DNA from: Methylosinus sp. Sm6
Lineage (GTDB): Bacteria; Pseudomonadota; Alphaproteobacteria; Rhizobiales; Beijerinckiaceae
DNA: 64,000 nucleotides
Assembly (NCBI RefSeq): GCF_019802345.1
Contig: NZ_JAINDZ010000001.1
Span: 310,001 to 374,000 of the forward strand
Reading direction: 5' to 3'
Both the position numbers and the translations under genes were made by a program. Below the pieces are notes generated by a model that was given only the letters and a program-made list of their open reading frames with translations, was not told where the DNA came from and ran no database searches. Positions 44,401 to 52,929 of this stretch are shown here, piece by piece (within the stretch, counting starts at the first letter, position 1; each line of letters opens with the position of its first letter).

Positions 44401-47400
44401 GAGCGGCGGCGACCGCGACATCGTCGTCGACGGCGACGGCTCGCTGCTGCGCGTCTCCGCCGGCGCCATGGTTTCGGTCACGCGCAGCGGCGCGACGGCG
44501 CAGAACGGCGGCATTCTCATCAGCGAGAATGTCTCGATCGCCGCTGTTGCGCTCACGATCGATTCGAGCGGCTCCAATCGGCTCGGCGCGAATGTCGCGC
44601 TCACGGCGAAGGCCTTCGACCTCTCCGCCAAGATTGTCGATTTCGGCGGCGACGGCGCGTCGGGCGGCCTCGTTCTGAGCGACGCCATCATCGCCAATTT
44701 CGCCGGCGCGGATTCTGTGCGTCTGCGCAGCGCCTCGGCCATTAATTTCCATGACGCGGACGGTTTATCGATCGGCGACGCCGCGCATCCGATCGGCGCG
44801 CTGATCCTGGACGGCGGCGGAGTTTATGGCGAGGGCGGCGAGACCCGCGTCTTCGCCGCCAACATCGTGCTGACCAACACCCGTGGCGCCTCGACGACCG
44901 CCAACGGCCTCACGGGACGCGATGGTCGTCTGAGGCTCGACGCGACGCAGACGATCACGCGCGACGCCGGCTCCATGACGGCGAACGGCTTTGGCCGGAT
45001 CGATCTCGTGGCGGGCGAGGAGATTCGCTTCTCCGGCTCGGGCTCGCTGACCGCGCGCAACGGCTCCGGCGACGCGGATGTCGTCCTGTCGGCGCGCAAT
45101 GTGATCGCGATGGCCGGCAGCGCCCAGTCGCTGAAAACGAGCGGCGCGCTGACGATCGTTTCCACAGGCGCGGCGACAGCGGTCACGCCCACCGAGATCG
45201 GCGGCAGCCTGTCCCTGACCGCGGCGAGCATCCTGAGCTCCGGCGCGCTGACGGCGCTGGGCGGAACCTTGGCGCTGACGGCGACCGAGGGCGATGTCAC
45301 GCTCGCGGCAGGCGCGCTCGTGAACGCATCCGGCACGCGCGTCGCGATCGGCGGCGTCACCCAGGACACGCCCGGCGGAACGGTGCGGATCGCGTCGCAA
45401 AAGGGCGATGTGACGATCGAGGACGGGGCGAAAGTGACGGTCGCGGCGTCCGGCAGAGGATATGCGGGCGGCGTCTATATCGCGACAGGCGCGGAGGGCG
45501 TCACCACATTGCACGGGGCCTTCGACGCCTCGGCCGCCTACAAGGATTCGGGCGGGACCTTCGTGCTGAGCACAGGGAGCATCGTCGGCGACTTGCCCTG
45601 GAACGGCTTCACGCGCCGCTTCGAGACCGTTGTCGGTCACGGCGATCTCGTCGTGCCGACGGGTCAAACATTGAATTCGACCGAGGTGCGGCTCGTCGCC
45701 AATCGCGGCAGCGTCATCGTCGACGGAACCATCGACGCGAGCGGACCGACCGGCGGCGTGATCGGGCTCTATGGCGCAGGCGAGACGAATGCGCGCGGCG
45801 TCACGACCGGCGGCGTCGCCATCAATGCGGGCGCAAAGCTTCTCGCCCGTTATGCGGCGCCGGAGGCCGACGATCCCGGCTACGCCAATGGCGAGGCCGA
45901 GCTCAACCGCAATGGCGGCAGCATCACGCTCGGCGTGACCGGCTATTGGGACGGCGTCAGGCTCAACGCCGACGGCAGCGAGCGGGTGACGCGCGAGGGG
46001 TCCGGCAAGATCGTGGTCGCTTCGGGCGCGACGATCGATGTGAGCGCAGGAGCGGGCGGGACCGGCGGAACAGTGTCCTTGCGCGCGCCGGTGGTCACCG
46101 ACGCCGATGGTCGCCGCGACGTGAATGTCAGCTTCTACGAGAACGCTTCCGACAGCGTCATCGGCGCGAGCGCTGTGACGCTGAACGCCTTCGCCGTGTG
46201 GAGCACGACCGATCCGACCACGAGGGGCGCCGGTCGGCACTTCGACGGCGTCATCGATCCCGCCGGCTGGTTCCGCTCGAATGGTACGCGGGTCGCCGGA
46301 ACGACGGACCCCGTGACCGGCATTTTCACGCCGAGCGGGTCCGTCAACGCCAATCACGTGACCTTCTACCAGCAGACGCTGCTCGGCTTCGTCAATGATC
46401 CGTTCGGCGGCGCGCAGGCGACGGTCGAGGGGCATTTCGGCGAGAATGTGCGGAGCGCTCTGCATCTGCGGCCGGAAATCGATCTCTACAATCCGAGCGC
46501 CAGCGTCAATGGCGGCAATATCACGGTCGCCAGCAATTGGAATTTCGGCGCGGGCTCGATCGACAAGTCCGGCGCGTTCAATCTGCTCTATCGCACCACC
46601 AATGGCGGCGAGCCCGGGACGCTGGTGCTGCGCGCCGCCAATAATATCGACGTCAAAGCCACGATCACCGACGGCTTCTATGTGCGCTACGACGTCGGCG
46701 GCGCCGGCGCGACCGATGCGGCGACGCTCTACAACAACGAAATCAACTCGGGTCTCTATCAGACCTATCTCACCATGTTCTCGAATGGCGCGCTGCGCTA
46801 TTCGGCGCAAGGCCTCAACGATCTCGTGAGCGCGCTCGGCTCCTCCTGGGGGGATTTCGGCCTCACCGGCCCCGCGAACTCCTCGCCGGCGAGCGCCGAC
46901 TTCTTCGACCTGTCGCAGAGCGTGTTCAATTCGCTGCAGTTCAGTCTACGCGCGCCGACCGTGGTCGCCGGCTCGGCCGAGGTCGTCGATCAGTACAATC
47001 AATATTACGCGCAATATCTAGAGATGTTCCGCGCCTATGAGACCGAGCTCACCGGGCTCGACCTGCATGGCATAGACGTCAACGCCGCCAACACCGGCGT
47101 TTCCGTCACCGGCGGCAACATCGTCTCCTACGCCGATTATTCCGCCATTCTTTCCGCCGTGGTCGGCAGCGTCGCCATCGATCCGTCGACGCTCGTCGTT
47201 CCGACGGCCCCGACGACTTCTTCGGCATATTATGATATCCGCCACGGATTGGGCGCCATCCAGTTCGCCGAGAACGGCTCCGCGACGACCTCCGCCTCCG
47301 ATTATGCGACGCGCTGGGCGGCGTATTTCTACAGCACGATCAATCTCAACATCTTCAATATGACGCAGACGATCACATTGAGCCAAGTCGTCTCCGATCT

Positions 47401-50400
47401 CACTCTCTCCAGCGCGGCCGGCGCCGACGCGGCGTTCGGAGCCCTCGCGGCCGTCGCCGTCACGCCGCCCTTCGCGCCGCCGGCCTATACGACGCTGCAG
47501 CCGGGCTATGTGTCGTCCGAGACGATCAATCCGCCGCATCCGGCGGACCTCATCGCCAATAATCCGGCGATCTACAGCGTCGGCAATGTCGCCGTGTCCA
47601 ACACGACGTCGGCCGCGAGCCTGATGCCCGTGAGCCTCGGCAACAGCTTCTCCTATGATCTCGTCGCCGGGGCGAGCTTCCTGACCAGCAACAAGGCTTC
47701 GGTCGATCCCAATGCGGTCGTCTCGCGCAAGTCGGCGGTCGATGCGACGGCGCCGAAGGCCAGCATCGTGATCAGCGGCCACACGAGCTATGATTTCACC
47801 TACGTCGACACAGAGACGCATACGACGACGATCCATATTCCGACGATGCTGCGGACGGGGACGGGCTCGATCACGCTCGCCGCCGCAGGCAATGTGGAAT
47901 TCACCGACGAGGTCGTTCAAGGCGCCGTCTATACGGCGGGCGCCGCGGCGGCGACGCCGTCCGATTACGTCGCGCCGAGCCTGACCAGCAGCTATCTCGC
48001 CAATCCAAACGGGCTCGTATCCACCCCCGCCTGGGGCACGGGCGGAGGATCGGTCGATGTGGCGGTGGGAGGCTCGATCATCGGCCTCTCTTCCGCGCGC
48101 GCGAGCGAGACATGGGCGGACTGGCTCATTCACTATGGCGCCTCGGATGGCGACGGCACGCCTTTCTCCGCCTGCGACGGCGGCGCCATCGCCTGCCAGA
48201 CGGCGACCTTCGTGAATTATGCCGCCTTCTTCCAGCAGTTCGGGGCGCTCGGCGGCGGCGACGTCACGCTGCGGGCCGGCCGCGACATCACCGACATTTC
48301 CGCCTCGCTTCCAGAAACGATGATCGTCGCCGGCGGCTTCTCCGCTTCCGATCCCGCGCATGCGATTTATTACGGCGGCGGCAATCTGCTCGTGCAGGCC
48401 GGCGGCGACCTGAACTCCGGCACCTTTCTCGTCGGACGCGGCGTCGGCCGCATAGAGATCGGCGGCTCGGTGCGGCAAACCGCCGACAATCCGATCACGC
48501 GCGGGCGCGACGCCGCGACCTATCCGCTGATGCTCGCAGCGCAGAACGGCTTCGTTTCCATTGTCGCCAAGGGCGATATCACGCTCGGGACGATGCTCGA
48601 TCCGACGACGACGCAGCAGTACGAGCTCGAGCGGATGACGTTCATTCAGAACCTCACGCCGATCGCCTGGCTGCCGGGCTTCGACGGAACGGGCAATGTG
48701 CTGTGGGGCAACAGCTTCACCAGCTATGGCGCGCAGGCGGGCCTCTCGCTCCTCAGCGTCGCCGGCAATGTGAATGCGATGACGCTCGCGGTCGACAATA
48801 GCCAGCCGGACGGCCCGGGACGCATCGCCTCGTCGTCGCTGCTGCCGCCGAGCCTCTCGGTCACGGCGCTGCAGGGGAATGTCACGATCGGCGAAGGCGG
48901 CTCGCGGACGATCCTCGCGTTTCCGACCGACGGCGCCGGCCATGACACGGGGGGCCTCACGCTCGCCGCCGCGGGCTCGATCGTCGTCGACCTGCAGCTC
49001 GACACGCCGTCGGCCGCCGTCATTGGAACGGCGGCGCACGATTCCAATTATGTCAATCCGCTCGGCTTGTCGTCCTATTCCATGGCGTCGACGGCCTTGT
49101 CGACCAGCGGGCCGGTCGTCGTCGGCGCCGACGTCGATCTCGACGGCGCGCTATCGGTGAACCGGCCCGCGCAAATTAACGTCGGCCGCGACATCGGCTC
49201 CGACGTCTTCACCTTCATAGGCCTCAATTTCACTGACGCGGATGTGACGAGCTTCGTCGCCGGCCGCGACATCGGCGGCGCCTATCATCTCTACGGTCCC
49301 GGGTCGCTGTTGATCCAGGCGGGCCGCAATGTGCGCAGGCCGTTGAACGCCTCGCCGGAGAACGAGTTCTCGATCTACACGATCGGCAACGGGTCGGGCG
49401 GGACGCTCGCCGACGGCGTCATTCCGACGCTGCACAGCTATCTTCCCGACGAAGGCGCGAGCATCTTCGTGCTTTATGGCGTAGCCAGCGGCGTCGACTA
49501 TGACACGGCGACGAGGCTCTATGTCGATCCCGCGTCGGCGGCGACGAGCGGCGTCGACCTCCTGCGCTTCGTCGCATCGAGCCTCGGCCAGTCGCGGACG
49601 GAGGCCTGGACCACTTTCCAGGGACTCTCGGAGACGCGCCGGCATCTGCTGATCGACGAGGCTTTTCTCTCCTATCGCTATGAGCAAGCGGTCCGGCTCT
49701 ATATCGATCCCGCGTCGGCCGGAACGAATGGCGTCGACTTCCTCGCCCTCATCGCGGCGAGTCTCGGTCAGTCGCGCGAAGAGGCTTGGACGAGCTTCCA
49801 GAATTTGTCCGCGACGCGGCAGCGGCTCATGATCGACGAAGCGTTTCTCTCGTTCCTGACCAGCGTCGCGACGGACTATCGCGACTCGTCGAGCCCCTAT
49901 TATCTCAAATATTCGCGCGCCTATGAAGTGATCGACACGCTGTTCCCGAAGAGCGAGCGCGTCGATCCCGCCGCGGTCGGTCGGCTGGTGACGCCTTATT
50001 CGCTCATCGAGACGCAGGCGGGCGGCGACATCAATGTCATCGGCCCCGTCGGCGGCATTCGCGTCGGCTCGGCCGGACGCGACACGCTCACGCCGGACAA
50101 GGAAGGCATATTGACGCTGCGCGGCGGCGCGATCCGCATCTACACGGATCAGACGGTGCTGGTGAACCAGAGCCGCATCATGACGCAGCAGGGCGGCAAT
50201 GTGGAGATCTTCAGCGGCAATGGCGATATCGACGCCGGCTCGGGCCCGAAGACCTATGTCGCCAATCCGGTGCTGAGCGAGGTGTGCAATTATTCGACCG
50301 GCTATTGCTCGGTCAATCCGCAGGGTCTCGTCACCGGCGCGGGCATCGGCGCCATCGTCACGCTGCCGTCGCAGGATCCGAGCCTTTCCAACGCCGTTCT

Positions 50401-50764
50401 GTCGGCGCCGCGCGGCACGGTGGATGCGGGCGCCGCGGGCATTCGCGTGAGCGGCAATCTCGTCATTGTCGCGCAGAGAGTGAGCAATGGCGCCAATATC
50501 AGCTTCGGAGGCAATGCATCCGGTTTGCCGGCCAGCTCCTCCTCGGCCAATGTGGGCGCTCTGACCTCGGCTTCGAGCACCGCCGGCGCCGCCGCCAAGG
50601 CGGTGGAGACGCCGCGCGCCGGCAATGCGGGCTCGGATGCGCCGTCGATCATCACGGTCGAAGTGCTCGGCTATGGCGGCTCCGAGCACGACGCCGAAAG
50701 CGCCGGCGCCGCGGCGCCGCCGAGCAACGGCGGAGCGGATGATCAGAAGCGCCGCCGGCGCTGA
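38489..50764 (+). CDS. Giant two-partner secretion exoprotein (TpsA, filamentous haemagglutinin family, DUF3739-type)
   Basis: 4091-residue secreted protein. A long N-terminal signal region ends in LLAGASALVLAAFVTQGFEG. The TPS secretion domain (about residues 115-400) has LLINPNGIIFGAGSQVNVHSL, with the NPNG motif at 224-227. The body is a beta-helix built of short Gly/Ala/Ser/Thr/Asp repeats. A C-terminal DUF3739-like part ends in ITVEVLGYGG and a basic RRRR tail. Two 60-residue tandem modules occupy 3671-3790. The only cysteines I noticed are two CX6C pairs (3229/3236 and 3933/3940). TpsB at 29508 should export it, and the exb/tonB, porin and chaperone genes lie between them. Probably an adhesin or surface fibre. 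Confidence 0.92.
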   Translation: MTLRARAHSRRSVAPSAGFVASFSRKRLLAGASALVLAAFVTQGFEGAAARPLGGASVPAPAVAAVDGANAAAQQAATIARQSESSLTRATQAIQAMQAAQAAARAAAGAAVQPQIADGLSLGGGGRLPGLVVDPRVGSDPNLWINADLPKQSVGDGKTEVTIKQNAAQAVMTWLYYNVSPNTSVVYDQQGHENWVALNRIDATGAPSRILGQIKADGTVLLINPNGIIFGAGSQVNVHSLIASSLDIDGTAAASVFNGNAAYNKMTFEIAGLGAVTAFAPPNEAAANRNFVGTGSGQGLFPIATKLGVTVGNSTRFSMGTMDGVAASQAPGGGAIVVERGASLTTSVNETDDGGYVALLGPRVANSGSIKTQNGQVILAAQGSALLSEPQATATGVHTSIVVDQDFSGGENPSNSTFTSLTLGGAGLATNDGLLFAPNGAVTISSDRIEQKGVVAATTSVARPGSITFSASGDVIFGGDSVTTILPDEGSGTTPAGTATPDYFADSLQPRIEISGAGVDFQSGSLLRAPSAAVVIRGFSSPVLLESGATIDVSGLADVQVPVSKFLVTFVVTPNEVADSPLAAALIGQTVTIDTRLSGTRADGVSWVGSPVVDASGYAGLIPKTIEELLTVGGSLNISGKTFIQQRGSVVDLSGGYVTYTGGAINTTRLIGADGRFYDIGSADPGMRYVGSAAAGGFTVNHSRWGVSETYVNSLLNRAHYEETYIAGASAGSLSTTAIPILDGTIIARTVAGLRQRANAVGGGATRQTSLEQLPAGASLTITRGGNYLLETSEQAGDDPYGLADYAYGADYSTPTTVALLTDRLSATGFGSIEINPAGDVQPVVNMAEGATLTVAAGGAVDLAGVQRIDGVIRAAGGSITLTGSYASADAVSAPPPLVLGSHAELNVRGLWVNDQGAVGDALQGAAFVNGGSVSINTVAASYRLVQNDDSHILDATQSIILSSGSVIDVSSGGYVRADGQLKLGADGLPVGRGGNLSLRTYVGDWVALNPNANVYNEHPSGGNQPNAATVVLGGTIRSEGLGAGGKFTLQAPTVTIDGAANAIASYTSGERSGEVVLPARFFAANGFSDYALTSVYGSSTVTAGTHVLLQQTSYLPTDALTALPTGADLRDVARIGLAPDGLRNPVSFALGHVAYVYGETGPSTTAGVLLDSGARIVAEASAKAQASVRLESLGGSVTVLGAITVPGGEIELRAERTNVSGSSRLTVTVGAEASLDVSGVFVRDPTQIAYRTGVALDGGSIDLFAERAIDVQRGARLLLEGTSASVEIPSGAALSGERLVAQPIWSDGGVLTLDGPGAFAGTVSARGGAPLANNGSLVVTDPTVIEQAGVVGVSTSRYATADSLVIGVDTLNSSGFDSLSLPDVSFVGSMSVALRGSLILGGMLTARPGSDGSPAMVALDAGYVWLRQSDIDPSPARTGDGVLQVSAQWIDIGTPDTHVRDEGSQVTFRNFGSVTLESADAIRLIGSNVSSTRTGNRFVGSLAVAGDLTLKAAEIYPTSGTSFTLRATGKITVEQNGVASAPLSAGGSIILDAREIVQNGTLWAPFGQVVLGNKTTTASVTLGAGSLTSVSGAGTVVPYGYTVDGERWFVGDTTSDGKDYEGFRLTSSPARAITLNGAEVDTLQGARLDLSGGGDIYASEFVAGVGGSQNVLAGPNVYALVPTSSARVAPYDPTFASSATGAPFDSSLLNATAGQAIYISGGNGVPAGYYTLMPGMYATLPGAYRVTVASASTASAASWSLTSMDGSIYVTGQFANLITGARSSQNMVFQLQAQSTWSRYSQIDITSGARYIRELALTAGTAIPALPLDGGALTFAARDRLSIGGSFDFSAGESPLETGLTGVGGQLAISAAKILVLASDKTPAPGQTGYLTVDADQISRVGATTVLIGGSSSVDSSGDLAVTGVATDVEIATDASHRLTAPELVVVTRAGGGGIVVDEGAAIGAIGTAGSGGDRDIVVDGDGSLLRVSAGAMVSVTRSGATAQNGGILISENVSIAAVALTIDSSGSNRLGANVALTAKAFDLSAKIVDFGGDGASGGLVLSDAIIANFAGADSVRLRSASAINFHDADGLSIGDAAHPIGALILDGGGVYGEGGETRVFAANIVLTNTRGASTTANGLTGRDGRLRLDATQTITRDAGSMTANGFGRIDLVAGEEIRFSGSGSLTARNGSGDADVVLSARNVIAMAGSAQSLKTSGALTIVSTGAATAVTPTEIGGSLSLTAASILSSGALTALGGTLALTATEGDVTLAAGALVNASGTRVAIGGVTQDTPGGTVRIASQKGDVTIEDGAKVTVAASGRGYAGGVYIATGAEGVTTLHGAFDASAAYKDSGGTFVLSTGSIVGDLPWNGFTRRFETVVGHGDLVVPTGQTLNSTEVRLVANRGSVIVDGTIDASGPTGGVIGLYGAGETNARGVTTGGVAINAGAKLLARYAAPEADDPGYANGEAELNRNGGSITLGVTGYWDGVRLNADGSERVTREGSGKIVVASGATIDVSAGAGGTGGTVSLRAPVVTDADGRRDVNVSFYENASDSVIGASAVTLNAFAVWSTTDPTTRGAGRHFDGVIDPAGWFRSNGTRVAGTTDPVTGIFTPSGSVNANHVTFYQQTLLGFVNDPFGGAQATVEGHFGENVRSALHLRPEIDLYNPSASVNGGNITVASNWNFGAGSIDKSGAFNLLYRTTNGGEPGTLVLRAANNIDVKATITDGFYVRYDVGGAGATDAATLYNNEINSGLYQTYLTMFSNGALRYSAQGLNDLVSALGSSWGDFGLTGPANSSPASADFFDLSQSVFNSLQFSLRAPTVVAGSAEVVDQYNQYYAQYLEMFRAYETELTGLDLHGIDVNAANTGVSVTGGNIVSYADYSAILSAVVGSVAIDPSTLVVPTAPTTSSAYYDIRHGLGAIQFAENGSATTSASDYATRWAAYFYSTINLNIFNMTQTITLSQVVSDLTLSSAAGADAAFGALAAVAVTPPFAPPAYTTLQPGYVSSETINPPHPADLIANNPAIYSVGNVAVSNTTSAASLMPVSLGNSFSYDLVAGASFLTSNKASVDPNAVVSRKSAVDATAPKASIVISGHTSYDFTYVDTETHTTTIHIPTMLRTGTGSITLAAAGNVEFTDEVVQGAVYTAGAAAATPSDYVAPSLTSSYLANPNGLVSTPAWGTGGGSVDVAVGGSIIGLSSARASETWADWLIHYGASDGDGTPFSACDGGAIACQTATFVNYAAFFQQFGALGGGDVTLRAGRDITDISASLPETMIVAGGFSASDPAHAIYYGGGNLLVQAGGDLNSGTFLVGRGVGRIEIGGSVRQTADNPITRGRDAATYPLMLAAQNGFVSIVAKGDITLGTMLDPTTTQQYELERMTFIQNLTPIAWLPGFDGTGNVLWGNSFTSYGAQAGLSLLSVAGNVNAMTLAVDNSQPDGPGRIASSSLLPPSLSVTALQGNVTIGEGGSRTILAFPTDGAGHDTGGLTLAAAGSIVVDLQLDTPSAAVIGTAAHDSNYVNPLGLSSYSMASTALSTSGPVVVGADVDLDGALSVNRPAQINVGRDIGSDVFTFIGLNFTDADVTSFVAGRDIGGAYHLYGPGSLLIQAGRNVRRPLNASPENEFSIYTIGNGSGGTLADGVIPTLHSYLPDEGASIFVLYGVASGVDYDTATRLYVDPASAATSGVDLLRFVASSLGQSRTEAWTTFQGLSETRRHLLIDEAFLSYRYEQAVRLYIDPASAGTNGVDFLALIAASLGQSREEAWTSFQNLSATRQRLMIDEAFLSFLTSVATDYRDSSSPYYLKYSRAYEVIDTLFPKSERVDPAAVGRLVTPYSLIETQAGGDINVIGPVGGIRVGSAGRDTLTPDKEGILTLRGGAIRIYTDQTVLVNQSRIMTQQGGNVEIFSGNGDIDAGSGPKTYVANPVLSEVCNYSTGYCSVNPQGLVTGAGIGAIVTLPSQDPSLSNAVLSAPRGTVDAGAAGIRVSGNLVIVAQRVSNGANISFGGNASGLPASSSSANVGALTSASSTAGAAAKAVETPRAGNAGSDAPSIITVEVLGYGGSEHDAESAGAAAPPSNGGADDQKRRRR
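49499..49858 (+). repeat. Tandem 180 bp (60-codon) duplication inside tpsA
   Basis: Two adjacent in-frame units, 49499-49678 and 49679-49858, encode the same module. Each has LYxDPASA, then GVD, SLGQSR-EAW, F, LS-TR and IDEAFLS at matching positions. The module is helical and unlike the surrounding beta-helix repeats, and it sits before the DUF3739-like end. Confidence 0.9.
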
Positions 50765-50983
50765 GCGCCGCGGGACAAGGGACGCGCGCTCGTTGCCGCC
50801 GATCAGGGCGGCGTAGCCGAAAACTCGCAAATGGCGTCGCGCGCTTTGTGCCGCGCGAGCTCGACTTCGTCTTCGCCCGCCTATTCCCGCAGCGCGTCGC
50901 GCGTCGAACGCGACATTGATCCCGCAGGCTCCGGCGTATATCGGCGTCGCCGACAGGGCGGCGCGAAACGAACTCCACGGCGC

Positions 50984-51017
50984 AAAAAAAACCGGGCGCG
51001 TCTGACGACGCGCCCGG
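50984..51017 (-). terminator. Rho-independent terminator of the PstS-like gene
   Basis: Read on the minus strand: CCGGGCGCGTC-GTCA-GACGCGCCCGG, a perfect 11 bp stem with a 4-base loop, followed by eight T. It lies about 30 bases after the stop of the PstS-like gene. It would also shield it from tpsA transcription. The other 220 bp between tpsA and this site show no gene. Confidence 0.93.
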
Positions 51018-51048
51018 CCGAAGGTGATCGAAGGCGAAGAGCGAAAGC

Positions 51049-52929
51049 TTACTTCGCGCCGCCGGTCACGCCCTGGCAGCCGTTGACCTTGCTGAGAGCG
51101 TTGTAGGCGGTGATCGACGTGCTGGTCGCGCCCTGCAGATACTCCGCCTTGATGTTCTGGACCCAGCTGCTCGCCAGCGGACGGAAGCCATTGTTGAGAG
51201 TGATCTTCCGCGCGCGGGAGTCGTCGTAGAACCACAGCAGGAACGACTTCAGATTGGCGACGCGGGTCGCGGACGAACCCACGGAGCCGGCGCCGTAGCA
51301 GCTGTAGAAATACGCATAAGCGGTGCCGACCACCGGATAAGCGCCGCCCGCCTTGGCCAGAGGCAGAATGGAAAGGCCCGAGATATTGACCTTGCTGCCG
51401 CTGCCCGGAAGATAGGTGGGGCTCGGGAAGGCCTTGGTGTAAACATTGTAGTCATTGTACGTCCAGCTCGTGGACGGCGTGACGCCAAAGATGGCGAGAG
51501 ACGCCCAAGCCAGATCGGCGTTGGCCGGAGTCGGAGCGATGAAGTTCTTCGCCACGCCCGAGGCCGACTGACCGGGATGATAGACGCCGGCGGAGCGCAG
51601 ATAGTCGTTCTGCAGCCGCGCAGCGGCCGGACGCGTCGTCGTGACCGGATTGTAAGGCACGACGAAGTCGTTGCTCAGATAGCCGATGCGGCCGTATTTC
51701 GAGATGCTGTTGCCGATCCCCAGCGCAACGGCGTCGCTGCCGGACGCGCCGATCCAGTTGATGTTGCGGCCTTGGGCCTTGACCGCGTCCACGAGCTTCT
51801 GGAAGCTGTTGTCGGGCACGATGCCGGCGGTGAAGATGGTCTTGTAGCCGTAGGTGTTGTTCGGATCGAGCAGCGGGCAGACCGTGCGCAGATAATTGCC
51901 GAAGATGAAGCTGGTGCCGCTTCCATCCGAACGATAGACGACGGTGATCGGAACGCTCTTGTTGGCGTAGGGCGTGCCGCCGCCGGTGCCCGGAGCCGCC
52001 GCGCCGGCATGCCAAGTGTTGGAGGCCGCAAAGCTCTCCGTGCCGGTCGTGCCATTGGACTTGAGATAGGGAATCGTGGCCGTGGAGTTCCAATTGGTCA
52101 CGAGGCCGGAGAAGATCGCGCAGACCTGGGCGGTGGAGAGCTGGATGCGGTCGCCCGCGCCGGTCGCCGAGACCTGCGACTTGATGGTCCACTTGACCCC
52201 GTTGAGGACCCTCGTGCCGGTGGAGCCCATGGAGGGAACATTGACGGCGACGGCGACCGGCGCCTCGAACAGCGGCAGCTGCAGCGGCTTGCCGAACTTC
52301 GTCGCGTCATAGGCGACCGTAGAGGTCGTATCGGCGCGCGTCGCGGTGATCGAGGCCGCGGATTGCCAATTGGCCGCGGGAGACACGTTGTAGGAGAAGA
52401 CGCTGGCCGTGCCCGTCGTGCTCACGAGAGCCGAGGGGAGAGGCGAGTCGCCAGCGCCGAAGTCGACGCTCGGATAGGGATAGGCGTTGAACGGAGCCGG
52501 GCCGGCGCTCTCGAGATATTTCGGCGGATCGGCCGGAAGCTGGATCGTCTGCGCAGCCGTGGTGGTGCTGACGCTGCCGCGGAACAGCTGCTTGGGATCA
52601 TTGGTCACGAAGCCGCGCAGGCCGGCGCTGCTGCCCACGCCGCCATAGAGCAAGAGAATCGGCGAGGTGGTGCAGCTGTTCGGCAGCTTGCCGGGCGTCG
52701 GGGTGTTTTCGTTGAAGGAGCTGCTGAACGTGTAGCCGTCGCCGGTGACCGTCTTCTTCAGATAGCAGTCGCCGACCTGACGCATGACGAGAGAGGCGAG
52801 CGTGCTGCCGCCGCCGAAGATGCCGGAGTTCGCGGCGTGAGCCGGCTGCGCGGCGATCAGGGCGACGGTCGAAAGCGCCAGAAGCGAGCTTCCGTCGCGC
52901 AGACCTTTGCCGACTGAAAAAGCAGACAT
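51049..52929 (-). CDS. Secreted PstS-like phosphate/substrate-binding protein
   Basis: 626-residue protein with a signal peptide (LLALSTVALIAAQPAHA) and the PstS-like periplasmic-binding fold. Near the N-terminus is GGGSTLAS; the centre has the phosphate-loop motif YRSDGSGTSFIF and STAQVCAIFSGLVTNW. It is nearly twice as long as PstS, with Ser/Thr/Gly/Asn-rich insertions such as SVSTTTAAQTIQLPADPPK, and no pst transporter genes are nearby, so it may be extracellular or surface-attached rather than a transport subunit. GGGAGA precedes the ATG at 52929. A strong terminator follows. The ligand is not proven. Confidence 0.8.
   Translation of the reverse strand: MSAFSVGKGLRDGSSLLALSTVALIAAQPAHAANSGIFGGGSTLASLVMRQVGDCYLKKTVTGDGYTFSSSFNENTPTPGKLPNSCTTSPILLLYGGVGSSAGLRGFVTNDPKQLFRGSVSTTTAAQTIQLPADPPKYLESAGPAPFNAYPYPSVDFGAGDSPLPSALVSTTGTASVFSYNVSPAANWQSAASITATRADTTSTVAYDATKFGKPLQLPLFEAPVAVAVNVPSMGSTGTRVLNGVKWTIKSQVSATGAGDRIQLSTAQVCAIFSGLVTNWNSTATIPYLKSNGTTGTESFAASNTWHAGAAAPGTGGGTPYANKSVPITVVYRSDGSGTSFIFGNYLRTVCPLLDPNNTYGYKTIFTAGIVPDNSFQKLVDAVKAQGRNINWIGASGSDAVALGIGNSISKYGRIGYLSNDFVVPYNPVTTTRPAAARLQNDYLRSAGVYHPGQSASGVAKNFIAPTPANADLAWASLAIFGVTPSTSWTYNDYNVYTKAFPSPTYLPGSGSKVNISGLSILPLAKAGGAYPVVGTAYAYFYSCYGAGSVGSSATRVANLKSFLLWFYDDSRARKITLNNGFRPLASSWVQNIKAEYLQGATSTSITAYNALSKVNGCQGVTGGAK

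Noticed and set aside
42629-46810. Long minus-strand frames opposite tpsA
   Set aside because: They are low-complexity Arg/Ala/Asp-rich mirror frames of a repetitive GC-rich gene, with no domains and no ribosome sites worth noting.
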